64,000 nt of DNA from Marine Group II euryarchaeote MED-G37 (GTDB lineage: Archaea > Thermoplasmatota > Poseidoniia > Poseidoniales > Thalassarchaeaceae), in NCBI GenBank assembly GCA_002457555.1, contig NTJQ01000003.1:1-64000 (forward strand), in the 5' to 3' direction. The notes below the pieces were generated by a model, which saw nothing but the letters and a program-made list of their open reading frames with translations, did not search any database and had not been told where the DNA came from. This document shows, one piece after another, positions 9,818-18,843 of the stretch; the first letter of the stretch is position 1; the number at the start of each line of letters is the position of its first letter. A program made the translations under genes and the position numbers.

Positions 9818-11452
9818 ATGGCGACTGAGTCTTGGGCGGAAAAAAGTCGAATTCTCGCCTCCGCAGGCCTCGTTGTAATGGGTAGAGATGCCCAAACAAA
9901 GATTGAGCAGTTAACAAATCTCTCACCTTTAATCGAAGCAGCAACCGCAAGTAGTACTCGATTGTTGACGAGTCAAAGTATTGACGAATTACTTACGATA
10001 GTGCCTACTGAGGAAACCATTAATGAAGCCGAGGTATCAACTCAAAGAAATCCCCAAACACTGCAATCGACCTTGGCTAGGCCAGAAACGGGTCAAGCAA
10101 TTGGAAGGACGATAGCACCCATCACTCCAAATGAACCTTCACCTGTTCCTAGGCCACACGGATTAGACCATTACCGCATGCAAGATTTCCCTATGCAGGC
10201 TTCTGATATTGATTCTGAAATAGAAATTCATTTCGATATCACCGGTTCGTCCAAAACTGAAGGAAAGATGACCGATATTCAATCATTTTTCGGAGATCGA
10301 TTGAAGCAAATTCGTAATCAACTGATTTCAGGCGGAGCACTACCTCGTCGACCCGTTAGTATTGCAGAAGCATGGCGTAATCGACAGAGGCACACGTCAA
10401 AAGATTACGAAATCACTCTAGTTGGTCTTGCTTCTGAATCTCGATTTACTCGTGCAGGCAACTTGTCTTTTGCCCTAGAAGATGAAACCCAAAATATCCA
10501 GTGTTCGCTTCGTCCACCATCGGGGGCAGGCCCCCTTCATTCTGCTTTGGATGGACTGATGAATGATGATGTGGTTGGGGTTAGTGGACACTTTCTACTT
10601 GGACAAAGAAGTCCCCTATTCATGGTTAGCAATATCCATCTTCCCCCTATGAGGCAGCACTCCAAAGCTACAGCGGGAGAAGATCAAGCAGTCTCCGCTG
10701 CCTTCCTTTCCGACGTACACGTTGGGTCGAAGACATTCTTGGGCCCTCAATGGGAGAAGATGATTCAATGGTTCAACACTGATCCTTTAGCTCGAACTGT
10801 GAAATATTTCGTTCTCAGTGGAGATGGAGTAGATGGAGTAGGAATTTATCCGGGTCAGGAAAGGCACCTAGCGATTACAGACCTATTTGCCCAATATGGT
10901 GAACTAGCACGACTTTTGGAGGGTCTCCCTGATTGGGTGGATGTGATAATTTTACCTGGGAATCATGATGCGGTTCGCCCTGCCGAACCTCAACCTGCAC
11001 TAGACCCGGAAGTGCAACAGGATTACTCTGATGCAGTATTCGTAGGTAATCCGTGCGAATTCAGCTTACATGGGGTTAGGATTCTGTCATATCACGGAAA
11101 AAGTATCGATGACTTTGTCGCAGGTCTCCGTTCAGTGACGTATTCTAAACCAGAAATGGCGATGAGGGCGATGTTGGAAAGGAGACACCTAGCCCCCTCA
11201 TGGGGTGGAAAAACCCCCCTGTCCCCAGAACCCGAGGATAGAATGGTAATTCAACAAATTCCGGACATTTTTGTCACAGGTCACGTTCATGGCCATTATG
11301 TTGGAAATCACAAGGGTGCAACAATAGTTCACTCATCGACTTGGCAGGACCAAACCGATTACCAAAGGATGCTGGGTTTCCAACCAAAGCCATGTATTTT
11401 AACGGTCATAAATTTGCATACCCATGAATCGGCTAGCATACCCTTTGCTTGA
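9818..11452 (+). CDS. polB: Archaeal DNA polymerase II (PolD) small subunit DP1
   Basis: Calcineurin-like exonuclease motifs FLSDVHVGSKTFLGPQWEKM, SGDGVDGVGIYPGQE, ILPGNHDAVRPAEPQPAL, VTGHVHGHYVG. Confidence 0.93.
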   Translation: MATESWAEKSRILASAGLVVMGRDAQTKIEQLTNLSPLIEAATASSTRLLTSQSIDELLTIVPTEETINEAEVSTQRNPQTLQSTLARPETGQAIGRTIAPITPNEPSPVPRPHGLDHYRMQDFPMQASDIDSEIEIHFDITGSSKTEGKMTDIQSFFGDRLKQIRNQLISGGALPRRPVSIAEAWRNRQRHTSKDYEITLVGLASESRFTRAGNLSFALEDETQNIQCSLRPPSGAGPLHSALDGLMNDDVVGVSGHFLLGQRSPLFMVSNIHLPPMRQHSKATAGEDQAVSAAFLSDVHVGSKTFLGPQWEKMIQWFNTDPLARTVKYFVLSGDGVDGVGIYPGQERHLAITDLFAQYGELARLLEGLPDWVDVIILPGNHDAVRPAEPQPALDPEVQQDYSDAVFVGNPCEFSLHGVRILSYHGKSIDDFVAGLRSVTYSKPEMAMRAMLERRHLAPSWGGKTPLSPEPEDRMVIQQIPDIFVTGHVHGHYVGNHKGATIVHSSTWQDQTDYQRMLGFQPKPCILTVINLHTHESASIPFA

Positions 11453-11455
11453 ATT

Positions 11456-12193
11456 TCATTCGGGGAACTTTTCACCAAATAACGGCTCCCAAATCCTCCT
11501 AAGATCCTTTCCTTCAACAATGGGAACCCCTGCCTTTACAAAGTCTTCAGACCCTCTATTGGGAGCAGGATTGAATCCTATGAATCGAGACCCAGTAATC
11601 CTCATTGAAAGATCCGGACCTGAATCTCCAACTGAAACAATGTTAGAGGGGTCAATGGAATTAATCATAGCAAATTTTTCGACCATAATTCCTTTGTCAT
11701 GAGATTGAACTACAGTAGGCTTTGAACCAATCAACCATCCTTCTTCATCCCATTCAAATCCATTAGCGGCCCAATCGTTAACCTTGAGCATATTTGCAAT
11801 CGAACCGATTAACAGATCCACTCCTGAAGAGACAATAGCAACCAAAATGCCACGTTTTTGCAACTCGTCGACTACTTCCCTTGCACCGGGCATCAATTTG
11901 ATTCCTGAGTAACATCTCATGATATCATCTCGATGTATATCGGGCTGGACTTCTCTCCAAAGGCGGATATCATCCAAAACAAATTCTTCCTCTGTGACTT
12001 CTTTTCGTATGAATTTGGCTAGCATTTCTTTATTTTCCGTTCCGAAATAGTCGTGAATATTCTGCCATGATGAATCATTTGCAGCTAATACCCCATCACA
12101 ATCGAAGGCCACAGCCTTGACTCCCTTCATAATCTGCCCTGCATAAACGAAGGTGTTTAGATTCTGCGCGGCGATGGGTTGGATATATTGCAC
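11456..12193 (-). CDS. HAD-superfamily phosphatase, phosphoserine phosphatase-like
   Basis: AFDCDGVLAANDSSW, VSSGVDLLI, VSVGDSGPDLSM; real start probably at an internal Met (MKGVKAVAFDCDG). Confidence 0.75.
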   Translation of the reverse strand: MQYIQPIAAQNLNTFVYAGQIMKGVKAVAFDCDGVLAANDSSWQNIHDYFGTENKEMLAKFIRKEVTEEEFVLDDIRLWREVQPDIHRDDIMRCYSGIKLMPGAREVVDELQKRGILVAIVSSGVDLLIGSIANMLKVNDWAANGFEWDEEGWLIGSKPTVVQSHDKGIMVEKFAMINSIDPSNIVSVGDSGPDLSMRITGSRFIGFNPAPNRGSEDFVKAGVPIVEGKDLRRIWEPLFGEKFPE

Positions 12194-12214
12194 ACTTACC
12201 TTTGGGGTTGAGAC

Positions 12215-12472
12215 ATGGATGAAGGCGACCTCGCAATCAAGGTCAAAATGCTATTTTTTGGGCCTTTGGCCGAGTCCATGGGTCAGCGAGAAATAGAGGT
12301 CGCTTTATTACAGGGTTCAAGCGCTAGGGACTTAATCGATAGATTTCGTTTGACTCCGATGCTAGAATCAGGACTCAGAGTTGCAATCAATGGCATGATA
12401 GGAGCGGATTTGGATGCAAGTCTACCAGATGATTCAGAAATCGCATTCTTGCCGCCGGTTTCTGGCGGTTGA
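12215..12472 (+). CDS. MoaD/ThiS-family sulfur-carrier protein
   Basis: Small ubiquitin-like protein ending AFLPPVSGG (diGly C-terminus). Confidence 0.9.
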   Translation: MDEGDLAIKVKMLFFGPLAESMGQREIEVALLQGSSARDLIDRFRLTPMLESGLRVAINGMIGADLDASLPDDSEIAFLPPVSGG

Positions 12473-12549
12473 CTAAAAAAACCAACAAAATACTGTTTTC
12501 TTTGCCGAAGACTTTGAGAGAGGGCTGCCGCACCCAGCGGTTGAGAAAG

Positions 12550-12756
12550 ATGATTGGAAGCACTGAATTAATTATCATCGGGATATTGGCCATATTCCTT
12601 TTTGGTGCCAAAAGAATCCCAGAACTAGCAAGAAATTTAGGTAGAGCGAAAGGTGAATTCCAAGCGGGCGTTGCAGATATCAACTCCCCGTCTCGTGCAG
12701 AAATCGACATGGATCGTGGCGGCGTCAGCGACAATGTTGCCGACGAGAATGAGTAA
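12550..12756 (+). CDS. tatA: Twin-arginine translocase TatA-like subunit
   Basis: MIGSTELIIIGILAIFLFGAKRIPELARNLGRAKGEFQAG; listed ORF starts upstream at 12469, ATG at 12550 fits the family. Confidence 0.9.
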   Translation: MIGSTELIIIGILAIFLFGAKRIPELARNLGRAKGEFQAGVADINSPSRAEIDMDRGGVSDNVADENE

Positions 12757-12763
12757 TTTCGCC

Positions 12764-13282
12764 TCATTTCTTTTTCTTCAATCTCAGCGCCGCCCCACAA
12801 TCTCGGCAGTCATCGTATTGCTTCTTTTTTGCATTCGTTAATCTAGGGGCATCAAATTCTTTTCCACACCCACTACAAATCAAGCACCAAGACCAAACTT
12901 CGCTAATCCCGTCTTGGCTCACTCCTTGCCATTCGATTCCTAGGAGGGTTGCGATATTTTGCATTCTGTAATCATCTGTAATGAGTCGTGCCGATCTTTC
13001 TAATGCCAGTGAGAGCAAAGCAAGGTCGGTTTCAGAAATTCCACTAATATCTCCGCTTTGTTTCGCTGCATCTAAAGCCAAATCGATTGAATCTTGATTT
13101 GGTCGACAAAATACTAACCCCATACTCTCCAAAAGAGCGGCTCTATCAGGTGAAATTCGTATTAATTCGTCCTCCTGATGACTTACTATCAGACCGCCCG
13201 ATAATTCAGATATCGGCCAAGCGATTAGAGCAGCAGTGTCGAGCACACGCGCCTCGGCCATACTTAGGGCTAGGTGGACCAA
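12764..13282 (-). CDS. NOB1-like rRNA endonuclease (PIN domain + zinc ribbon)
   Basis: RVLDTAALIAWP PIN start; ETDLALLSLALERSARLITDDYRMQNIA; CLICSGCGKEF...CRDCGAAL zinc ribbon. Confidence 0.85.
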   Translation of the reverse strand: MVHLALSMAEARVLDTAALIAWPISELSGGLIVSHQEDELIRISPDRAALLESMGLVFCRPNQDSIDLALDAAKQSGDISGISETDLALLSLALERSARLITDDYRMQNIATLLGIEWQGVSQDGISEVWSWCLICSGCGKEFDAPRLTNAKKKQYDDCRDCGAALRLKKKK

Positions 13283-13360
13283 CCTATCAGGGGTGGGGTA
13301 GAGTTGTTGCCTAGCGACATAGGGCGGTAACCTTCATCGCGAATCGGTCAGAGGCCACGT

Positions 13361-13972
13361 TTGATGGACATCATCCCCGAGGGTCTTGTGGACTCTGCAA
13401 TAGAGTGGGCAGACGGTCTTGGATACCTAGGCCTTGCAATTCTAACATTCACAGAGGCAGCGTTACAACCAATCCCACCCGATCCTTTAGTTTGGAGTAT
13501 GATCCTAGACGCAAATAACGGATTTGTAGTAGCAACTGTAGTCTTGATTGCAACACTTTCCAGCGTTCTTGGGGCACTTGCAGGATATGGAATTGGTATG
13601 TACGGGGGAGGTTGGTTCCTAGAGAGATTTGTTTCTGAATCAACTATTGCGAGATTGAATGTATTAGTTGAAAGATATGGTTCTGCTGGAATATTCATCG
13701 CAGCGGTCTCGCCCATTCCCTACAAGGCTCTAGCTTGGATTGCAGGAGCTGGTCGAATGGACTTGCGCTTATTTGTGGCAGCAGGAATTGTTGGCAGAGG
13801 GCTTAGATTTGGAATTCCAGGTGCATTATTGGGGATTTATGGAGAGTCAATGAAATCCTCAATGACCGGTGTAGAAGGTGCGATAACCTTCAGCATAGTC
13901 TCAATTTTGGGTCTAATCATCGTGATTCCAGCATCTCGCTGGTGGAAAGGTCTCCTCGACGAAGAAGAATGA
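13361..13972 (+). CDS. DedA/VTT-domain membrane protein (YqaA-like)
   Basis: GYLGLAILTFTEAALQPIPPDPLVW...YGIGMYGGGWFLERF...AAVSPIPYKALAWIAGAGRM. Confidence 0.85.
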   Translation: MMDIIPEGLVDSAIEWADGLGYLGLAILTFTEAALQPIPPDPLVWSMILDANNGFVVATVVLIATLSSVLGALAGYGIGMYGGGWFLERFVSESTIARLNVLVERYGSAGIFIAAVSPIPYKALAWIAGAGRMDLRLFVAAGIVGRGLRFGIPGALLGIYGESMKSSMTGVEGAITFSIVSILGLIIVIPASRWWKGLLDEEE

Positions 13973-14018
13973 TTCTAACCAATTCGATTATTTGTGAGTT
14001 GTATCTCGGACGGTCATC

Positions 14019-14096
14019 GCTCCTGTGGTGTAGCACGGTCCATCATTCCGGGTTTTCATCCCGGCGACCCGGGTTCAAATCCCGGCAGGAGCACCA
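14019..14096 (+). tRNA. tRNA-Glu (anticodon TTC), CCA encoded
   Basis: GCTCCTG/CAGGAGC acceptor; CCGGG-TTTTCAT-CCCGG anticodon arm; CCCGGGTTCAAATCCCGG T-arm; CCA at 14094-14096. Confidence 0.95.
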
Positions 14097-14119
14097 ATTT
14101 ATTTCAATAAGAGCACAAA

Positions 14120-14617
14120 TCACCGAGCGAGGTTGTCAACCATCGCATCGATTGTCTCTGGATTCGCGTCTTTGTTTCTACCCGATGTCAAGGATCTTCC
14201 CATTACATCGGCTCCAAGGAAAGCGAACATACTTCGCATTGCCATGATTACATGTGCACCGCCTCCACCACTATGAGTAGCAAGTCCTACTGGCTTACCT
14301 GTGCACATCTTCCGAAAGTTCTTCCAATCACGTGAAAGCCAAGCGATTGCATTATTCAGTGTAGGGGGGAAAGATCCATTGTATTCTGGAGCCACAACAA
14401 TCCAAGCATCGGCATCGATCATTTGTTCGGTTAGTTCTGAAACATTGGGAGATTGTTCAGGGTCTGAAGAACGTGCGACGGTGAACATAGGTAAGTCCAT
14501 TGCAGCCAAATCAATTATGTCTGCATGGTGACCTTTGTCTTTCGCAACACCTGCAAATCTTTCTGCCAATTCTAGGTTGGTGCCGGAGGTCGCGGTAATC
14601 ACCAGGAATTTCACCAT
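14120..14617 (-). CDS. NADPH-dependent FMN reductase family
   Basis: ATSGTNLELAERFAG, VVAPEYNGSFPPTLNNAIAWLSRDWKNF, GKPVGLATHSGGGGA. Confidence 0.9.
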   Translation of the reverse strand: MVKFLVITATSGTNLELAERFAGVAKDKGHHADIIDLAAMDLPMFTVARSSDPEQSPNVSELTEQMIDADAWIVVAPEYNGSFPPTLNNAIAWLSRDWKNFRKMCTGKPVGLATHSGGGGAHVIMAMRSMFAFLGADVMGRSLTSGRNKDANPETIDAMVDNLAR

Positions 14618-14656
14618 GAGGGCGCGAGGGGCTATCCATACTTCAACAGATTAGTA

Positions 14657-15106
14657 TCATCGAACTTCAACAATTGAGGTTGGAATTCCTCTTTCAGCCG
14701 CTAAATCTATGACAATTCTTGTCCATTTACTTGTGGGCGAAGGCATCGCTAAAATATGCGATGCGCCTTTGAGAATTTTTTCTGTAAGAGTGTTTGGGGC
14801 CTCTCCCCTACCTCTATCTACCAAACTTCTAGTTTGGTCGCCCCATTCCTCGGAAAACACTGCGATTTCAATAGAACTATTGTCGGCCCACCTCTCTGCC
14901 ATGTAGTCTACTCCACTCGCACCTCCAACGATAATTAAATCAGGATACCCATTGTCTTCGACCCAGTGATTAATTGCGTTTTCAAACACTTCAAAATCAT
15001 AAAACCTACTACTTCCTACTATTGCAAGATTAATCACAGCACCGTCTTGATTTAAGTCACGTTTACCTAAAGAATCGACCACATCTTGTCCAGTCGTTGT
15101 TGTCAT
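14657..15106 (-). CDS. DUF2493 / SLOG-like Rossmann protein
   Basis: NLAIVGSSRFYDFEVFENAI, LIIVGGASGVDYMAERWA. Confidence 0.75.
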   Translation of the reverse strand: MTTTTGQDVVDSLGKRDLNQDGAVINLAIVGSSRFYDFEVFENAINHWVEDNGYPDLIIVGGASGVDYMAERWADNSSIEIAVFSEEWGDQTRSLVDRGRGEAPNTLTEKILKGASHILAMPSPTSKWTRIVIDLAAERGIPTSIVEVR

Positions 15107-15233
15107 TAATTACCCGAGACCAGTCTTAACGAATAAACATGGTCATTTTCCCGCTTCTTTTTTGGATTGTTTAGATAATATATCCCACCTATTGATATTG
15201 AGGTGTCTAATCGCCTGATCCAGAGGTTAAGTC

Positions 15234-16460
15234 ATGGGTCTAGACATCGAGGCTATTCGAGCAGACTTTCCGATCCTAAATCGGGTTTTGCCTAACGGCA
15301 AGAAATTAGTCTATTTTGACAACGCTGCTACCTCCCAAAAACCTCAGGTTGTTATCGATGCAATGAGTAGATATTACGAGGAATACAATTCCAATGCTCA
15401 TCGCGCTAATCATACCTTAGCAGATGAGGCGACCACTGCTCTAGAAGAAGCTAGAAGCAAGATTTCTCGCTACTTCGGCACAACCCCTGAAAACATGATT
15501 TACACAAGTGGAGCAACCGAGGCGATTAACCTAGTTGCCTATGGCTGGGCACGATACAATCTGCAACGAGATGATGTGGTCGTAGTAACTGAAATGGAGC
15601 ACCACGCAGATATTGTTCCTTGGCAGGAACTAAACAAAGAGAAAGGAATAGAGGTTCGATATGTTCCAATTAACTCTAGAACATTCACTCTCGATATGGA
15701 GGCCTTTGAAGTAGCCCTTGAGGGTGCTAAACTAGTCTGTGTAGTTCATACTAGCAATGTACTAGGGATCCGTAATCCCGTTGAGGAAATTATTCAGAAG
15801 TCTCAGGCAATAGGTGCCCGTGTGCTCCTTGATTGTGCACAGGGTGCACCCCATGAGAGATTATTCTTCGACAACATGGGTGCTGATTTTGTTGCCATTT
15901 CTGCTCACAAAATGGCTGGCCCAACCGGTATTGGTTGTATATTGGTAAAATCTGATGCGATGGCTGAAATGGGGCCTTTTATGACGGGAGGTTCAATGAT
16001 TAGAACAGTCTCAACAGAGGGAACGACCTTCCAAGAAGGCCATGCAATGTTTGAGACAGGTACTCCAAGAATTGCAGAGGCTATTGGGTGGGGAGCCGCG
16101 GTGGGATGGCTAAGCCAATTCGACATGAAGGAGGTTCACGCACACATACACGATATTTCCTCTTGGACCGCCGACCAAATGCTTGAGATTCCAGGAATTC
16201 GTGTCTTTGGCGACCCCAATCATCCAAACTCTAGTGGTGCAGTTTCTTTCTTACATGATTCAATCCAATCCCAAGATTTAGCGATTCTCTTGGATGAGGG
16301 AGGTTTCGCCGTTAGAACTGGGCACCATTGTGCTCAACCTCTAATGGATGCATTAGGAGTTCCATCGACAAATCGCGCCTCATTTTGGATTTACAATACG
16401 TTAGATGAGGCACAGGCCTTCGTTGAGCACTTGAGATATGTTTGTGAACGATTTGCTTGA
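15234..16460 (+). CDS. sufS: Cysteine desulfurase SufS
   Basis: YFDNAATSQKPQVVIDAMSRYYEEYNSNAHRANHTLA, SAHKMAGPTGIG, RTGHHCAQPLM (active Cys). Confidence 0.95.
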   Translation: MGLDIEAIRADFPILNRVLPNGKKLVYFDNAATSQKPQVVIDAMSRYYEEYNSNAHRANHTLADEATTALEEARSKISRYFGTTPENMIYTSGATEAINLVAYGWARYNLQRDDVVVVTEMEHHADIVPWQELNKEKGIEVRYVPINSRTFTLDMEAFEVALEGAKLVCVVHTSNVLGIRNPVEEIIQKSQAIGARVLLDCAQGAPHERLFFDNMGADFVAISAHKMAGPTGIGCILVKSDAMAEMGPFMTGGSMIRTVSTEGTTFQEGHAMFETGTPRIAEAIGWGAAVGWLSQFDMKEVHAHIHDISSWTADQMLEIPGIRVFGDPNHPNSSGAVSFLHDSIQSQDLAILLDEGGFAVRTGHHCAQPLMDALGVPSTNRASFWIYNTLDEAQAFVEHLRYVCERFA

Positions 16461-16511
16461 GTTAGGTTATTTACTCGTCATATTGAATAGAACCAACCGT
16501 GAGGGGAAGCC

Positions 16512-16937
16512 ATGGCGGTGAGGGGATGGCCAGAGCATCTCGACTCAGTAGTCGAGGAGTTTGAGGATTGCTTTGACTCAATGGAGCGTTATGAGTTGCT
16601 TTTTGAGTATGCAAAGAAGCACCCAAGCCCATTACCTGCAGATGAATGGGATGAAGATAACCAGGTCCACGGATGTCAGTCGAGAGCTCACGTCGTATGT
16701 ACCCTCGATCAATCGGGCAATTTCCTGATGCGTGCTGGTGCAGACGCGCAGATAGTTCAGGGATTGATGTCAGTAACCGCAATGGCGGTAAACGGCATGC
16801 GCCCAAACGAGGTGTCCCAATTGTCTCCAGACTATGCAGACGCAATGGGAATTCGAAATTCTTTGACTCCGAGTAGAGCAAATGGATTTATGAATATGTT
16901 TGAACGAGTCCGTTCAGAAGCCGAGAGGATGGTGTGA
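16512..16937 (+). CDS. sufE: SufE-like sulfur acceptor
   Basis: RYELLFEYAKKHPSPLPADEWDEDNQVHGCQSRAHVV (SufE Cys motif), LSPDYADAMGIRNSLTPSRANGF. Confidence 0.92.
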   Translation: MAVRGWPEHLDSVVEEFEDCFDSMERYELLFEYAKKHPSPLPADEWDEDNQVHGCQSRAHVVCTLDQSGNFLMRAGADAQIVQGLMSVTAMAVNGMRPNEVSQLSPDYADAMGIRNSLTPSRANGFMNMFERVRSEAERMV

Positions 16938-17242
16938 TTTTGGTCGACGAAGCAGCGATTCGAGAATCTCTTTTCGATGTAGAGGATCCCGAAATGAAAA
17001 TTTCAGTTATCGATTTAGGACTGATTTACGGTGTCAGAATTGATGGCGAGCACGCTGAAATTGATATGACTCTGACAAGCCCCGGTTGTCCGGTCGCTCC
17101 CGAATTAATGGCCGCGGTACACCGAGCAGCTCTCACTACAAAGGGCATAGAAAGCGCACACGTAAACCTCACCTTTACACCGCTTTGGGATCCAAAAATC
17201 CATGCTACTGAAGATGGAAAGTTTGAGCTTGGCGTATTCTAA
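16934..17242 (+). CDS. MIP18/DUF59 family Fe-S assembly protein (SufT-like)
   Basis: LFDVEDPEMKISVIDLGLIYGVRIDG...MTLTSPGCPVAPELMAAVH. Confidence 0.93.
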   Translation: MILVDEAAIRESLFDVEDPEMKISVIDLGLIYGVRIDGEHAEIDMTLTSPGCPVAPELMAAVHRAALTTKGIESAHVNLTFTPLWDPKIHATEDGKFELGVF

Positions 17243-18114
17243 CCCAATCGTATTTCAGCGGCTCTAATCGTATTGCTCATTAGCATCGAGATGGTCATTG
17301 GGCCAACTCCGCCTGGTACAGGCGTCATATGTCCAGCAACTTCTGATACAGTGGGGTCTACATCCCCTGCAAGACGGCTACCACTGTCTCTTGATTCATC
17401 AACGACTCGATTAATTCCAACATCGATTACTGTTGCTCCGGGCTTTATCCAATCAGACTGGACCGTTGCCGCCCGGCCAATCGCCGCCACAACTAGGTCG
17501 GCACTGCGACAAATTTCCGCAATATCTTTCGTTCTAGAATGAGCAATTGTTACTGTTGCATCGATGCCCTTCTGAGCCAGTAGTATTGCAAGAGGCATGC
17601 CAACTATCCTGGATCGTCCGATAACTACCGCCTTCTTTCCGATTAAATCGATGTTGGCGTCCTCAATAATCTGCATAACACCGGCAGGAGTACAGGGCAG
17701 CAAACCATCTACCTGACCCATTACCAATCTACCGAGATTAGTGGGGTGGAACCCGTCTACATCTTTTGAGGGATCAATTTTTGCGGTTATGGCTAATTCA
17801 TCGGTCCCATTAGGAGTAGGGCTCTGAACAAGTATGCCATGTACGGATTCATCTGAGTTTAGGTTTGCAACAACCCGCATTAATTGCTCTTGCGAGACAT
17901 CATCAGGAAGGTCAATTCTAGTACTTTTTATCCCACATCTTTCACAAGCTCGTTGTTTATTTCTAACATAGACGTGACTCGCGGGATCATCTCCAGCCAG
18001 TACAACAGCAAGATGAGGCTCAATTCCCGAATTCTTCAGTGCAGTCACCCTCTCGGCTAGATGCGCCTCAATACGCAATCCCAAAGCCTTACCATCCAGT
18101 ATAACCGCACTCAC
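17239..18114 (-). CDS. folD: Bifunctional methylene-THF dehydrogenase/cyclohydrolase FolD
   Basis: YVRNKQRACERCGI, GILVQSPTP, PCTPAGVMQIIE, GKKAVVIGRSRIVGMPLA, PVPGGVGPMT. Confidence 0.96.
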   Translation of the reverse strand: MSAVILDGKALGLRIEAHLAERVTALKNSGIEPHLAVVLAGDDPASHVYVRNKQRACERCGIKSTRIDLPDDVSQEQLMRVVANLNSDESVHGILVQSPTPNGTDELAITAKIDPSKDVDGFHPTNLGRLVMGQVDGLLPCTPAGVMQIIEDANIDLIGKKAVVIGRSRIVGMPLAILLAQKGIDATVTIAHSRTKDIAEICRSADLVVAAIGRAATVQSDWIKPGATVIDVGINRVVDESRDSGSRLAGDVDPTVSEVAGHMTPVPGGVGPMTISMLMSNTIRAAEIRLG

Positions 18115-18190
18115 GAATGAATCCCCCTCTTTATTGGACTTGACCTTTTTCTGAACACAGTCCGTCTTAGGCCTAATCGAGAGGGAGTAA

Positions 18191-18267
18191 TGGAGCCCCA
18201 GGAGGGATTCGAACCCCCGGCCGTCTGATTACAAATCAGATGCTCTACCAGTCTGAGCTACTGAGGC
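18191..18267 (-). tRNA. tRNA-Thr (anticodon TGT), CCA encoded
   Basis: Reverse complement GCCTCAG...TCTGA-TTTGTAA-TCAGA...CTGGGGC-T-CCA; one G-T pair in acceptor. Confidence 0.93.
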
Positions 18268-18375
18268 AGCACCCCTTGCTGACCACATTCGATTCTTGAA
18301 CCCTGCACATAGAAGACTAGCCAAAACAGGGCCAAGTTGAATGCCTAATCACCCCTCGGGATATCATCGATTACT

Positions 18376-18780
18376 ATGTCGAACTCAACTTCCCACAGGA
18401 AATTGAACTTGGTAATTGCTGCTTGGACCTGTATACTTCTTGGTGCAGGAATTGTGTTTGGTACCGCCGGAAATACATTTGCTATAGCAATAGGTGCACC
18501 ATTGTCTATCGCTGGAGCCGGATTGCTAATATTCGGATTAGGAATCCCAGATGAATCATCTGTAGACCCTGAGGAATTAGCCGCCTGGGCTCCAGAAGCT
18601 GTGAAAATGCCTGATGCCGGACGAGCTATGTATCGTGTAGATACTTCGTTAGATCCACCGATAAAAACCTCGATTCTGTGCGGCCGTTGTGGGCATTTAG
18701 AATGGGTTAATGGCAATAAACCAGCATTCTACAATTGCGTAGAATGCAAAACTACACTCTGGGTGGCGGAAGAGGAATGA
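18376..18780 (+). CDS. Small membrane protein with C-terminal zinc-ribbon-like motif
   Basis: Two hydrophobic segments then CGRCGHLEWVNGNKPAFYNCVECKTTLW. Confidence 0.6.
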   Translation: MSNSTSHRKLNLVIAAWTCILLGAGIVFGTAGNTFAIAIGAPLSIAGAGLLIFGLGIPDESSVDPEELAAWAPEAVKMPDAGRAMYRVDTSLDPPIKTSILCGRCGHLEWVNGNKPAFYNCVECKTTLWVAEEE

Positions 18781-18843
18781 ATGGCTTATTTCAAAGCAAG
18801 CATCAAAGCGAGATGGTATCAGCGAAGCATTTGAGGTGAGGAG

